The notes below the pieces were generated by a model. The model did no database searches. It had not been told where the DNA came from and saw only the letters and a list, made by a program, of their open reading frames with translations. Source: Metabacillus flavus (GTDB lineage: Bacteria; Bacillota; Bacilli; Bacillales; Bacillaceae). From it: a stretch of DNA of 64,000 nt. Shown in pieces: positions 8,504 to 17,336 of this stretch. Location: positions 682,001 to 746,000 of the forward strand of contig NZ_JAGVRK010000001.1 of assembly GCF_018283675.1 (NCBI RefSeq). The letters run 5' to 3'. The translations under genes and the position numbers were made by a program. Every line of letters begins with the position of its first letter. The first letter of the stretch is position 1.

Positions 8504-9376
8504 TCAAGTAATATGAGTGAGCTTCTCTGGGTTCATGACGGAGTAAATTGTTTGGATTTTGTTGTCCTCGATGTGAAGGGAGAGGACCGCGTACGCGTGC
8601 TTCCCGGCATATAGAATGAGTCCTGGATCTCCGTTTACGTAAGTGATGGAATAGGTCATGTCCTGAGGGAACTTTGACAGAATCCCCATGTAAAAGCGGA
8701 TGATGCGTTCCGCTCCAAGGATTGGGAAGATGGCTGCTTTTACTTTTCCGCCGCCGTCCGTTAAGAGGGAGGCGTCTGCAGACAGGAGGCTCAGCATTTT
8801 GCTTGTATCTCCTGAAGCGAGGGCTCCAAAAAACTGTTCGGCGAGCAATTTTCCCTTTTGGGTCATTTGTGGTTCTTCCTTTGGGGGGACGATGCTCCTT
8901 TTAGCCCGCGAGAATATTTGCCGGCAATTGGTGCTGCTCTTGCCGACGATTTCCGCGATTTCCTCATAGCTGTATTGAAGCACTTCTTTCAGGATAAAGA
9001 CCGCACGCTCTGTTTCGGATAATTGCTGAAGCAGCAGCAGATAGGCCATGGATACCGATTCTTTTAAAAAGATGTGGCCGGCCGGGTCGCCGTTCGGACG
9101 GTTTTCGGTAATCAGCGGTTCAGGCAGCCATGTTCCGGTATATTGTTCCCGTTTCTTAGAAGCAGATTTTAGACGATCGATACAGCGGTTTGTCACCATT
9201 TTGCATAGATAGGCTTTCTTATTTTGAATACCCCCTGTCTCTGTTTCACTGAATGTGATATACACATCCTGAAGCAGATCCTCTGTATCCTGTACACTGC
9301 CGAGCATTCGGTATGCCAAAGAGAAAAGCAGGGGGTGGTGAGAGGTGAAAAGCAGTTCGGATTCAGTCGGACTCAC
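8504..9376 (-). CDS. ECF41-type RNA polymerase sigma factor with fused SnoaL-like domain (SigJ-like)
   Basis: 290 aa. Sigma region 2 (LAYRMLGSVQDTEDLLQDVY, 20-39) and region 4 (LSETERAVFILKEVLQYSYE) are followed by a C-terminal SnoaL-like domain (from about 180). ECF41 hallmarks are present: the linker motif WLPEP (83-87) and NPEKL at 282-286, equivalent to the NPDKL motif that tunes activity. ECF41 factors have no classical anti-sigma; the fused domain regulates them. GTG start with AAAGGAGG six bases upstream; an overlapping ATG is out of frame. The gene directly follows a flavoprotein oxidoreductase, as expected for this group, whose partners are decarboxylase-, oxidoreductase- or epimerase-like proteins. 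Confidence 0.9.
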   Translation of the reverse strand: MSPTESELLFTSHHPLLFSLAYRMLGSVQDTEDLLQDVYITFSETETGGIQNKKAYLCKMVTNRCIDRLKSASKKREQYTGTWLPEPLITENRPNGDPAGHIFLKESVSMAYLLLLQQLSETERAVFILKEVLQYSYEEIAEIVGKSSTNCRQIFSRAKRSIVPPKEEPQMTQKGKLLAEQFFGALASGDTSKMLSLLSADASLLTDGGGKVKAAIFPILGAERIIRFYMGILSKFPQDMTYSITYVNGDPGLILYAGKHAYAVLSLHIEDNKIQTIYSVMNPEKLTHIT

Positions 9377-9377
9377 A

Positions 9378-10664
9378 TTATGCCTCCTTTAAAATTCCAG
9401 GGTTTGCACACTTTTGAATCATCAAGGCTGACGCTCTTTTCGCGCTTGCGAATGCGGCATCTGCAAGTAATTCGCTGCGGCCGGCTCCATCTCCTGCAAT
9501 GTAAAGGCCCGGGATATCAGGGACAGCTGGACCGAGGGGAAGATAGCCATTCTGTGCACAGGATCCGTTCGACACCGCTATGTGAGGCAAGTACTGATAG
9601 CCTTCCAATTCCTTTCTCCAGCCTGGCTGCATTAATTCCAGGACGTTTTCGAGCTCTCTTTGATCAGACTGGGCATTTGAGGTTGAGTCTGTCCCCAAGT
9701 ACTTGATGAGACTGATCACGGAGGAGCCAGTATCGCTTAATTGGGCGGCTCTCGATTGATTGGTGAACAGGATCGGCTGGTCGATGCCGATGGCAAATTG
9801 CTCGTTCGGTTTTGGGAGCTGACGAAGTGAAACGTCGAGGCAGGCGGCATAAATCGGTTTGACGCGCTGCCTCCATGTATCTAATGAGGTTCCAGCCGCT
9901 CCTTCTACCAGAGAGAAGGTTTGATGAGGGCTTGCTGTTGAAAGAACCATCGGAACTTGGATGATGTCCCCGTTTTTTAAAGTAATTACAAACCCTGATT
10001 CTTTCTTGATCGAAACAGCAGATTGATGAACGATGTCTGCGCCGAAATCTATAGCCTTTTTCTTTAACGGATCGATCATGGATTGCCAGCCGCCGTCGAT
10101 ATAGAATACCCCATTCATCCCCCTCTGCACTTGATCGAGAACAATCGCCGCCTGCTGATTTTCGGGTCCGATGCAATACGTTGAGGTTCTGCATAGTGCG
10201 TAAAAAGCATGCCGGACCATTGGATCGGTCATCTCAGCCTCAGCCCAATCCCGTAAGCTCCTCTCGCCGATTGATGCAGGCTGTAGATTCTTCAGCTTTC
10301 TCATCACGTTTCCGAGCTCGATCTTTCCGGATAGCGTTAAAAGTTTTGTGGATAAGAGGGAGGAGAGGCTTGCAGGAAGCGAGAAAAGCGACCCGTTCCA
10401 AATGGCTCTCCCCTTCGTATCAGGTACACCGCCCGACAGTTCAATCCCCAGTTGATCTAATACCGCTTCCGCTGCTCCCCCTTTATAGAGAGCATGGGCT
10501 CCGATATTGAAATAGGCGCCGTTCTTCTTGATTGTTTTTGCCCGGCCCCCAAGTGCTTTTCCTTTTTCAATCACCACCGTTGAGATCCCGGCCTTTGCCA
10601 AATAAACTGCCGCCGTCAAACCAGAAATCCCTCCGCCAATAATCGCTGCTTCATATTTTTTCAT
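9378..10664 (-). CDS. FAD-dependent oxidoreductase (phytoene desaturase/amine oxidase-like), ECF41 partner
   Basis: 428 aa. N-terminal Rossmann motif IIGGGISGLTAAVYLAKAG and the following EKGKALGGRAKT form the dinucleotide-binding signature of the NAD(P)/FAD-dependent amine oxidase/phytoene dehydrogenase family; a second FAD motif, PGLYIAGDGAGRSELL, lies near the end. Start chosen at the ATG preceded by GAGGG; the frame stays open upstream for 40 codons through the promoter. First gene of an operon with the ECF41 sigma factor (1-base gap). Substrate unknown. Confidence 0.85.
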   Translation of the reverse strand: MKKYEAAIIGGGISGLTAAVYLAKAGISTVVIEKGKALGGRAKTIKKNGAYFNIGAHALYKGGAAEAVLDQLGIELSGGVPDTKGRAIWNGSLFSLPASLSSLLSTKLLTLSGKIELGNVMRKLKNLQPASIGERSLRDWAEAEMTDPMVRHAFYALCRTSTYCIGPENQQAAIVLDQVQRGMNGVFYIDGGWQSMIDPLKKKAIDFGADIVHQSAVSIKKESGFVITLKNGDIIQVPMVLSTASPHQTFSLVEGAAGTSLDTWRQRVKPIYAACLDVSLRQLPKPNEQFAIGIDQPILFTNQSRAAQLSDTGSSVISLIKYLGTDSTSNAQSDQRELENVLELMQPGWRKELEGYQYLPHIAVSNGSCAQNGYLPLGPAVPDIPGLYIAGDGAGRSELLADAAFASAKRASALMIQKCANPGILKEA

Positions 10665-10696
10665 CAAAAATTCCCTCTTTCTGTTTTTAGTAACAA

Positions 10697-10723
10697 GACG
10701 AAGAGGGGAGGTGTTCTGTGACA
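10697..10723 (-). promoter_or_regulatory. ECF41-type promoter
   Basis: On the minus strand TGTCACA (10717-10723), a 16-base spacer, then CGTC (10697-10700). This matches the promoter described for ECF41 sigma factors as I recall it, about 33 bases before the oxidoreductase ATG. It implies autoregulation of the oxidoreductase-sigma operon. Confidence 0.75.
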
Positions 10724-10842
10724 AATTAAGAAGAAAATGGTTCGGGGAAGGGTAAACTACCTCAAGTAATATGAGTTGGTTCATCTTGAAACTTATTATA
10801 TAGTAAACCTATGAAACAACTAGGGATAAGGAGTGGTACAAC

Positions 10843-12042
10843 TTGAAGTTATCAACGAAAATCTTAGCAGGCCTCATTTTAGGTATTGTGGCAGGCGCTC
10901 TATTGCATGCGCTCGCACCCGGTCAAGTGGGAACAATCGATCGTTACATTCTGTCACCTATTGGACAGGCTTTTATCCGCATTATCCAATTTATCGTCGT
11001 ACCCGTTGTTTTCACATCCTTAATCATCGGACTGACAAGCCTTCAGGGAACAGGAAAGATTGGTTCTTATACAATCAAGCTTTTGCCTTTATACATCGTG
11101 ACGAGCTCGGTAGCGCTTGCTGTGGGGATGATTACGGCGGCGATTTTGCAGCCGGGATCAGGTGTGTCCCTTTCCAATATGGGGGAGGGACCGAAGACTC
11201 AAAAGGGGCAATCCCTGGTAGAGTGGCTCGTCAGCATTGTCCCGACCAATCCATTTGAAGCTTTGAGCACCGCTAATTTGCTGCAGGTTATCATATCCGC
11301 CGTGCTGATCGGCGTGGCCATGAACCTGGTAAAAGATAAAGCGAAGCCGTTTCTGTCATTGGTGGAAAGCATCTATGCCATTGCAGATCGGATTCTGCAG
11401 CTGATTTTAAAAGCGGCACCGATTGGGGTATTTGCTTTAATGGCCTCTGTCATTGCTTCACAGGGCTTTGGCATTTTGAACAAGCTCCTGTTGTACATTG
11501 TGGGACTTCTTTTGGCCATTGCAGTGATGACGGCCATCTATTATGTATTCCTGCTAATCGTTGGCGCTAAGCCAAACCATTTCTTTAAAAGCTTTTTCCC
11601 ATCATTTTCTTTGGCGTTCGGAACAGCGAGTTCCAACGCGGCTCTTCCCGTTTCCATGGACAACGCAAAAAGCCGCTATGGGATGAATCATGGCGTGGCA
11701 AGCTTCGCGCTGCCGTTTGGAACAGCCGTGAAACGGGATGGAGCGGCCATTCTCCAGGGGTTCAACGCCCTGTTTATCGCCCAGTTCTTCGATGTTCCCA
11801 TTACGGCTTCATTAATTACCGCTGTATTTATCAGCGCCCTGCTTGTCTCCTTCAGTACGGCAGGAGTGCCAGGTGCCGGAATTATCATGATGACGACCGT
11901 ATTATCGGCGGCCGGACTGCCGCTCGAAGGAATAGCGATTGTCGCAGGAGTCGACAGATTAACGGATGGATTCAGAACCGCTCTCAATGTCATCGGAAGC
12001 ACCGCGAATGCTGCAGTGATTAACCGCTGGGAGAAAGAATAG
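10843..12042 (+). CDS. Dicarboxylate/amino acid:cation symporter (DAACS family)
   Basis: 399 aa polytopic membrane protein. Serine-rich re-entrant loop reads FGTASSNAALPVSMDNA, followed by LPFGTAVKRDG and AGVPGAGIIMM, the family transport core; ends with RTALNVIGSTANAAVI. Family members co-transport glutamate, aspartate, C4-dicarboxylates or cystine with Na+ or H+. The common NMDG in the core is altered to VKRDG, so the substrate may differ from glutamate. TTG start with AAGGAG upstream. Stands alone, closed by a terminator. Confidence 0.88.
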   Translation: MKLSTKILAGLILGIVAGALLHALAPGQVGTIDRYILSPIGQAFIRIIQFIVVPVVFTSLIIGLTSLQGTGKIGSYTIKLLPLYIVTSSVALAVGMITAAILQPGSGVSLSNMGEGPKTQKGQSLVEWLVSIVPTNPFEALSTANLLQVIISAVLIGVAMNLVKDKAKPFLSLVESIYAIADRILQLILKAAPIGVFALMASVIASQGFGILNKLLLYIVGLLLAIAVMTAIYYVFLLIVGAKPNHFFKSFFPSFSLAFGTASSNAALPVSMDNAKSRYGMNHGVASFALPFGTAVKRDGAAILQGFNALFIAQFFDVPITASLITAVFISALLVSFSTAGVPGAGIIMMTTVLSAAGLPLEGIAIVAGVDRLTDGFRTALNVIGSTANAAVINRWEKE

Positions 12043-12052
12043 CTTGTTAACC

Positions 12053-12091
12053 AGAGGATTCCTTAGTTATGAGGAATCCTCTATTTAATTT
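12053..12091 (+). terminator. Rho-independent terminator
   Basis: Perfect 11-bp stem AGAGGATTCCT (12053-12063) / AGGAATCCTCT (12072-12082), then ATTTAATTT. Confidence 0.85.
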
Positions 12092-12117
12092 AAGCAACTT
12101 GGAAATAAACACCGTTC

Positions 12118-12164
12118 TTGACTTGCTGAGCATTACATGATAAATTTATCTCGAATCCAAGATA
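12118..12164 (+). promoter_or_regulatory. Promoter with MhqR-type operator
   Basis: -35 TTGACT (12118-12123), 17-base spacer with extended TG, -10 TAAATT (12141-12146). Directly after it lies the dyad TATCTCGAATCCAAGATA (12147-12164), matching the MhqR box of Bacillus (ATCTcGAAtTCgAGAT type). A repressor there would block the start site. Confidence 0.75.
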
Positions 12165-12186
12165 TTTTTATAAGGAGCTGTGGACC

Positions 12187-13164
12187 ATGAACCACCTAAA
12201 AGGCATCCACCACGTAACCGCAATTACAAGCAGTGCTGAAAAGAACTATGAGTTTTTCACATATGTATTGGGAATGAGACTGATCAAGAAGACGGTGAAC
12301 CAGGATGATATCCAGACATACCATCTGTTTTTCGCGGATGATAAGGGAAGTGCGGGAACAGATATGACGTTCTTTGATTTCCCGGGCATCCAGAAGGGTA
12401 TGCACGGAACGAACGAGATTTCCAAAACGTCATTCCGCGTGCCGACCGATGCGGCGCTTGATTACTGGGTGAAGCGATTTGACCGGCTGGACGTGAAGCA
12501 TGAGGGCATTACGGAGCAGTTCGGGAAAAAAACGCTGTCGTTTGCTGATTTTGATGATCAAAAGTATCAGCTCATTTCCGATGAGTACAACGAAGGAATC
12601 GAATCCGGCACACCTTGGCAAAAAGGACCGGTTCCACTGGAGTATGCGATCACCGGACTTGGACCGATTTTCGTCCGGATTGCGAATTTTGATTTCTTGA
12701 AGCAGATGCTTGAGAAGGTTCTCCTATTTAAAGAAACGGCGCAGGAAGACTCGTTCCACCTGTTTGAAGTCGGAAAGGGCGGAAACGGAGCTCAGGTCAT
12801 CGTCGAGGATAACCCGGAACTTCCGGAAGCGGTCCAGGGCTTTGGAACCGTTCATCATGCAGCGTTCCGAGTGGAAGACCGCACCGTGCTGGATGAATGG
12901 ACAGACAGGCTTTCAAGCTTCCGTCTGCCAAACTCCGGCTATGTGAACCGCCATTTCTTTGAATCCCTGTATGCAAGAGTGGCTCCGCAAATCCTGTTCG
13001 AATTCGCGACAGACGGACCTGGATTCATGGGAGACGAACCGTATGAAACACTCGGCGAGAAATTGTCGCTCCCTCCATTCCTTGAGCCGAAGCGCGCAGA
13101 GATTGAAGGTTTGGTAAGACCGATTGATACGGTGAGGAGTACGAAGGAGTTTGTGAAGGAATAA
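12187..13164 (+). CDS. Ring-cleaving dioxygenase/glyoxalase-type protein (MhqA/MhqE/MhqO family)
   Basis: 325 aa with tandem vicinal-oxygen-chelate modules. Opens LKGIHHVTAITSSAEKNYEF; a second metal-ligand segment reads FGTVHHAAFRV near residue 222; a Glu ligand probably lies in QILFEFATDGPGF. Bacillus MhqA, MhqE and MhqO share this layout and protect against quinones and other catechol-related electrophiles. The MhqR-type operator in the promoter agrees with that role. No other mhq genes are adjacent. RBS AAGGAG upstream of the ATG. Confidence 0.88.
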   Translation: MNHLKGIHHVTAITSSAEKNYEFFTYVLGMRLIKKTVNQDDIQTYHLFFADDKGSAGTDMTFFDFPGIQKGMHGTNEISKTSFRVPTDAALDYWVKRFDRLDVKHEGITEQFGKKTLSFADFDDQKYQLISDEYNEGIESGTPWQKGPVPLEYAITGLGPIFVRIANFDFLKQMLEKVLLFKETAQEDSFHLFEVGKGGNGAQVIVEDNPELPEAVQGFGTVHHAAFRVEDRTVLDEWTDRLSSFRLPNSGYVNRHFFESLYARVAPQILFEFATDGPGFMGDEPYETLGEKLSLPPFLEPKRAEIEGLVRPIDTVRSTKEFVKE

Positions 13165-13190
13165 AGACAGCTTGCTTCAAACCATCGGGA

Positions 13191-13217
13191 AACCCGTCAT
13201 TATTTGACGGGTTTTTC
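13191..13217 (+). terminator. Rho-independent terminator
   Basis: AACCCGTCA (13191-13199) / TGACGGGTT (13205-13213) followed by TTTT. Confidence 0.88.
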
Positions 13218-13255
13218 TTATATAATAGATAGTGGAACGATAGGAGGAAGAGTGG

Positions 13256-13693
13256 ATGGAATTTAAAGAGGCAATTCTTAGCGCTGATTTTCAAAAAGCG
13301 AAGGAAATCGCCAGTCATAAAAATATGGATGCGGAAAGCTTGATGGATAACCTTTTCCTCATTGCATATGAAGAGGGAAGCATGGCTGCATATGGTTTCG
13401 CAAATCAATTAATCCTGGAAGAGGAAACGTCAGAGCATCATTATTTAGCCTCCTTTCTGCTCAGTATGGGGTTAACCCATTTTGAAGGGGCTTATCCAAC
13501 AGCCTTTTACCACGCAAAACGAGCTGCCGAGCTCTCACCTGAGGATCTTTCCTATAAAGAATATCTCCTGTTTTTTCATATCCTTCCCGATCCGCTTTTA
13601 AGCAGGGAAGAAGCCATTGATATTGCCGGGCAGATCCTTGAAGTGGAGCCGGATAACGACTCTGCTTTAGAGGTTTTGAATCAAAAGAAATGA
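13256..13693 (+). CDS. TPR-like hypothetical protein
   Basis: 145 aa, all-helical. Paired-helix spacing suggests short tetratricopeptide-like repeats (YPTAFYHAKRAAELSPEDLSY, EEAIDIAGQILEVEPDNDSAL). No signal peptide or catalytic motif. Good RBS (AGGAGGA). The stop overlaps the ATG of the following decayed gene by 4 bases (ATGA), so the pair was once translationally coupled; the function of the intact unit is unknown. Confidence 0.7.
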   Translation: MEFKEAILSADFQKAKEIASHKNMDAESLMDNLFLIAYEEGSMAAYGFANQLILEEETSEHHYLASFLLSMGLTHFEGAYPTAFYHAKRAAELSPEDLSYKEYLLFFHILPDPLLSREEAIDIAGQILEVEPDNDSALEVLNQKK

Positions 13694-13939
13694 ACGTATT
13701 CTACATCCCTAGAACGGCCAAGGCTTACCGGCCTGCTGCAGGATCGGAATTGGCCGGGGAGCACTGGCAGCGAGCGAGATCTTTAGAGGGGTAGGGAAAG
13801 AAATCAGTATTCCCTATATTGAGGCTGAGGTAATCGAAGCGCTCAAACGGAACGATCCAGGCTGTACTTGGGATGGGATGAACGGGATTTCCAGGAGACT
13901 GACCACTATCGGCAATTGAACATGCTGGCTGAGGATTAA
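13690..13939 (+). pseudogene. Frameshifted gene coupled to the TPR-like gene
   Basis: The ATG overlaps the previous stop. Reading starts MNVFYIPRTAKAYRPAAG, passes to another frame reading IGIGRGALAASEIFRGVGKE and ISIPYIEAEVIEALKRNDPG, then to a third frame reading WDERDFQETDHYRQLNMLAE before TAA. Three coherent coding segments in three frames indicate at least two frameshifts in a gene of about 83 codons. I do not recognise the family. Confidence 0.6.
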
Positions 13940-14085
13940 AATTATTTTCTCTCCTCCGAGAATCCTACTAGTGCAAATCAGCCATTCCTATAGCAAAAAA
14001 ATTCGGAAAAACAGCCAACGAGTCAGACAATACGGGAAGGACAGGCAGGTTTTTGCCATTCTCGTCTTCGTTTCAGTCCTACTAA

Positions 14086-14116
14086 AGGATAGTAGCAAGG
14101 AATACTCCGCATACTA
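14086..14116 (+). promoter_or_regulatory. Possible SigG/SigF-type promoter of the DUF3231 gene
   Basis: Perfect forespore -10 CATACTA (14110-14116) with AGGATA (14086-14091, consensus TGAATA, 4/6) 18 bases upstream, 37 bases before the ATG. Confidence 0.4.
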
Positions 14117-14152
14117 TATAAAAAGGACAAAACTTGAAGGGATTGCTTCATC

Positions 14153-15136
14153 ATGTCAAAGACCAGGAAAATGAGTTCAGCCGAGATCGGTGCTTTGTGG
14201 ACAACGTATCATAAAAAGACGATGATCCTTAGAATACTGGAGGGGTTAATCGAGAAATCGGATGAGAATGAAGCAAGGAATTTGATGTCTGATCTGCATA
14301 GGAAGCTTGATAAGAAAGTTCTTGAAATGAAAACGATGATTGAAAAGGAAGGAGCAGCCGTACCGGTGGGATTTACAAGCCAGGATGTCCATCTCGATTC
14401 ACCGAAACTATTCGATAACGGCTTCGATATTATGTTTTGCAGGGTACTGAAGCAAATCAGCATGGGTATGTATGTACTCCACATGACCATCTCTTACCGG
14501 GAAGACATTATAGAATATTATAGGCAGCTGACGGATTTAACACAGACCTATTATGAAAAGTTCACCCAATATCTTCTGAAAAAAGAACTTCTATCATATC
14601 CCAACTATAGTACCATGCCAAAATCGGTTGGTTACATAACAGATCAATCCTACACAAAAGGCACCAATTTATTTGGAGAAAAAAGACCCTTAAATACAAT
14701 TGAATTCGGGATGATGTACCATTCAATTGAGACAAACATTTTCGGAATGCAATTAATGAAGGCCTTTGCCCAATGCACCAAGGATGAGGAAGTGAAAAAA
14801 TACTTTATCAGCGGGCACGAGCTGGCAAAGGAAATATTAAAAGAAACGAACGAAATTCTTCTGGCGGATGATATACAGCCTCCTGCTGCATCTGGCGGAA
14901 CCTTAACTGGCTCGACAGCCGCACCTTTCTCCGAATATCTGATGCTGTACTGTACATACCTGTTAGGCGGATTCGGGCTTGGAGGCCAGGGCTTTAGCTC
15001 AGTTTTTATCCTTCGGAATGATTTGAGAGCAAAGTCGGCCGTATTTGCGAAAGACACGTACGAATACACGATGGCAGGTGCCAAATTAATGATGGATAAA
15101 GGGTGGATGGAGGAGCCTCCGGGAATGGACAGCTGA
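14153..15136 (+). CDS. DUF3231 family protein
   Basis: 327 aa, soluble, two repeated helical halves (SSAEIGALWTTYHKKTMILRIL... and NTIEFGMMYHSIETNIFGMQLM...), the typical DUF3231 duplication. Related proteins have ferritin-like/CotF-like helical bundles and occur widely in sporulating Bacilli; no reaction is known. A forespore-type -10 upstream is consistent with sporulation expression. The Shine-Dalgarno is weak, and ATG 14171 is an alternative start. Confidence 0.82.
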   Translation: MSKTRKMSSAEIGALWTTYHKKTMILRILEGLIEKSDENEARNLMSDLHRKLDKKVLEMKTMIEKEGAAVPVGFTSQDVHLDSPKLFDNGFDIMFCRVLKQISMGMYVLHMTISYREDIIEYYRQLTDLTQTYYEKFTQYLLKKELLSYPNYSTMPKSVGYITDQSYTKGTNLFGEKRPLNTIEFGMMYHSIETNIFGMQLMKAFAQCTKDEEVKKYFISGHELAKEILKETNEILLADDIQPPAASGGTLTGSTAAPFSEYLMLYCTYLLGGFGLGGQGFSSVFILRNDLRAKSAVFAKDTYEYTMAGAKLMMDKGWMEEPPGMDS

Positions 15137-15198
15137 TCAGGATGAATCAGAGGTGCTTATTGGGCCTCCATTTACTTAATAACAAACCTGTTTATGAT

Positions 15199-15250
15199 AA
15201 TTGCTGACTTTTCCTAAATAATTGCTGACTTTTTCCTATTAATTGCTGAA
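15199..15250. repeat. Array of 21-bp period, three copies
   Basis: AATTGCTGAC at 15199, AATTGCTGAC at 15220 and AATTGCTGAA at 15241, exactly 21 bases apart, with TTTTCCTA in the spacers. Function unknown. Confidence 0.8.
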
Positions 15251-15267
15251 ACACACCTTGTCCGGTT

Positions 15268-15305
15268 AAAAAGGGGTCCCGCGCTTTATGCACGGGACCC
15301 CTTTT
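15268..15305. terminator. Bidirectional terminator
   Basis: Stem AAAAGGGGTCCCG (15269-15281) / CGGGACCCCTTTT (15293-15305), between convergent DUF3231 and MBL-fold genes. Confidence 0.9.
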
Positions 15306-15311
15306 GATTAT

Positions 15312-16262
15312 TCAAGAATGGCTTATCGCAGCGTGCTCCACATAATCAGATAAAAACCGCACGTTCCGCTCATACATATGGGCACTATTCAGAATGGCGT
15401 GCTTAAGTGGAATCGGTTTGAGAAGAATTTCTTCCGCGGTCAGCCCCTTCTGTTTATGAGCGCATACGAAACTCAACATATCTTTAAGGTAGCTTTTCAT
15501 TTTTCCTATATGCTCCGGTCCTCCGACAGGTCCGTGCCCTGGAATGACCGCGTCAATTTCAAACGGTGCGAGACGGTCCAGAATTGTGAGCCATTCTTCC
15601 GGACGTCCATGTCCCATCCACGCATGGTTGTCTACTAAAACCAAGTCTCCCGCGAACAAAACCTTTTCCTTCGGTACATACATAATGAGGTCGCTGCACG
15701 TGTGGCCGCAGCCGAAATGATGAAGCTCCACACTGCGCTTGCTGCACTCAAGGACAAGCTTATTCTCCATCAGCAGGGTTGGAAGGATTTCTTCTAAAAG
15801 ATCCATCGCTTCTTCCTGTCTTCGTTTGTCAGATAAATTGATTTCAAGGGAGCGGCGCAGCTGATCGTTTTCCGTTCCTGCGATCCTCTCTTCGGCTTTT
15901 TGCAAGAAGTTTATTAGAGCAGTTTTCCGTTCAGAAAGACTCTGTTCTGCAAAAGCTTCAGCTATTTTTTCCTTCGTTTTGGGGGTGGAAATGATCACAC
16001 AGTCTTTAAAAAGCTGGTTTCCATTTGTATGGTCGCCGTGATAATGGCTGTTAACAGCGTATTTCACGGGGTTTCCCGTCAAGCTTTCAGCTGTGGCCCG
16101 AAGCTCAGCCGCTGCCTGTGGCAGAGCGAACGTATCAAACACGAGGGTGACCTGTCCCAAATTGACGAACCCGGCATTTCCAAGCGCTCCCATTCCTTCT
16201 TTCACAATGGCCGCATACACTCCTGGACGAACTTCCTCGCACGTAAAGTAATGGTTTTCCAT
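15312..16262 (-). CDS. MBL-fold metallo-hydrolase
   Basis: 316 aa. Zinc motif HYHGDH with His73, His75, Asp77 and His78; further ligands in HHFGCGHTCSD, AGDLVL and GHGPVGG. This is a glyoxalase II/beta-lactamase-like hydrolase; it has no signal peptide and its substrate is unknown. RBS GGAGGC seven bases before the ATG. Single gene on the minus strand, divergent from the AraC/GyrI regulator across 228 bases. Confidence 0.88.
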   Translation of the reverse strand: MENHYFTCEEVRPGVYAAIVKEGMGALGNAGFVNLGQVTLVFDTFALPQAAAELRATAESLTGNPVKYAVNSHYHGDHTNGNQLFKDCVIISTPKTKEKIAEAFAEQSLSERKTALINFLQKAEERIAGTENDQLRRSLEINLSDKRRQEEAMDLLEEILPTLLMENKLVLECSKRSVELHHFGCGHTCSDLIMYVPKEKVLFAGDLVLVDNHAWMGHGRPEEWLTILDRLAPFEIDAVIPGHGPVGGPEHIGKMKSYLKDMLSFVCAHKQKGLTAEEILLKPIPLKHAILNSAHMYERNVRFLSDYVEHAAISHS

Positions 16263-16490
16263 TAGGGCCTCCTGGCTTTTTGGCGTTGCCTAACCATTTC
16301 GGGGTGAGAAGTTAGAATCCTTTTTCCTTGTAAAAAATGAGAGTTTTGGAGGAGACTTGGGAAAGACAGGGAGGATTTTGTCAATATATGCTGAAATATA
16401 AAAGAACAAACATCCGGCTTTTTGGTGCAAGGAATATCGGACATACACTTTTGTCCTTAATTAGAATAGAAGAGGAAGGGAGGTTAGCGG

Positions 16491-17336
16491 ATGGAATGGC
16501 TAGACCGGATGAACAGGGCATTGGATTACATAGAAAATCATTTGCAGGAAGAGATTGATTATAAGGAATTGGCGAAGGCGGCCTGCTCCTCGGAATTCCA
16601 TTTCTCGAGAATGTTTTCGGCGATATCAGGAATATCCCTTTCTGAATACATTCGGCGGAGAAGGCTGACGCATGCCGCATTCGAGCTGCAGAAAAGTGAT
16701 CGCCGGATTCTGGAGATTGCCAATCAATACGGCTATGAATCAGCGGATTCGTTTGCACGAGCGTTTCATAAAACCCATGGAATCAAGCCTTCTGAAGCAC
16801 GCCGGGAAGGAGCGCAGCTGAAAGCCTTTCCTAAGCTCTCCTTTCAATTAACAATCAAAGGGGATACGGAAATGGAGTATCGGATTGAGCATCTTGATTT
16901 TGAACTGATTTTAACAGGGAAAAGGGAGCCGGTGAAAACAAGCCGTGCCTTTAAAACCATTCCAAAACTCTGGAGCCAGGCGAAGAAAGAAGGGTTTACA
17001 CAGCAATTAATCGATCTGTCATGGGAAAATCCAAAATGTAAGATGGAAGGCATTTTAGGCGTCTGCGGCAAAGAAGCTGCCATTACCGATGAGGAATTTG
17101 ATTACTTTATGGGGGTCCGGTATGAAGGCGACTTCCCAAAAGATTTGGAAATTCTTACGATTCCCCCGGCCACATGGGCGGTATTTCCGAATATCCCGGA
17201 TGCTTGGAAGCGCCTCTATACGGAATGGGTTCCTACATCCGGCTACGAACTGGCGAATCTGCCGTGCATCGAGTGCTACTACGGACCGGGCCGCAAGCCG
17301 AGGCATGAATTGTGGGTACCGGTGATCATGAAGTGA
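16491..17336 (+). CDS. AraC-family regulator with GyrI-like effector domain
   Basis: 281 aa. Residues 5-105 form the AraC DNA-binding domain (LAKAACSSEFHFSRMFSAIS; IANQYGYESADSFARAFHKT). Residues ~125-281 form a GyrI/SOUL-like multidrug-binding domain (MEYRIEHLDFELILTGKR... and C-terminal CIECYYGPG...HELWVPV). This Rob/BmrR-like plan senses hydrophobic compounds; targets are not visible. RBS AAGGGAGG close to the ATG. Confidence 0.88.
   Translation: MEWLDRMNRALDYIENHLQEEIDYKELAKAACSSEFHFSRMFSAISGISLSEYIRRRRLTHAAFELQKSDRRILEIANQYGYESADSFARAFHKTHGIKPSEARREGAQLKAFPKLSFQLTIKGDTEMEYRIEHLDFELILTGKREPVKTSRAFKTIPKLWSQAKKEGFTQQLIDLSWENPKCKMEGILGVCGKEAAITDEEFDYFMGVRYEGDFPKDLEILTIPPATWAVFPNIPDAWKRLYTEWVPTSGYELANLPCIECYYGPGRKPRHELWVPVIMK

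Noticed and set aside
10665-10784. 40-codon N-terminal extension of the flavoprotein
   Set aside because: It would include the ECF41 promoter, and the Rossmann motif and ribosome site fit the ATG at 10664.
15199-15250. Regular repeats as possible CRISPR or plasmid iterons
   Set aside because: Only three 10-base units every 21 bases, no replication or cas genes nearby.
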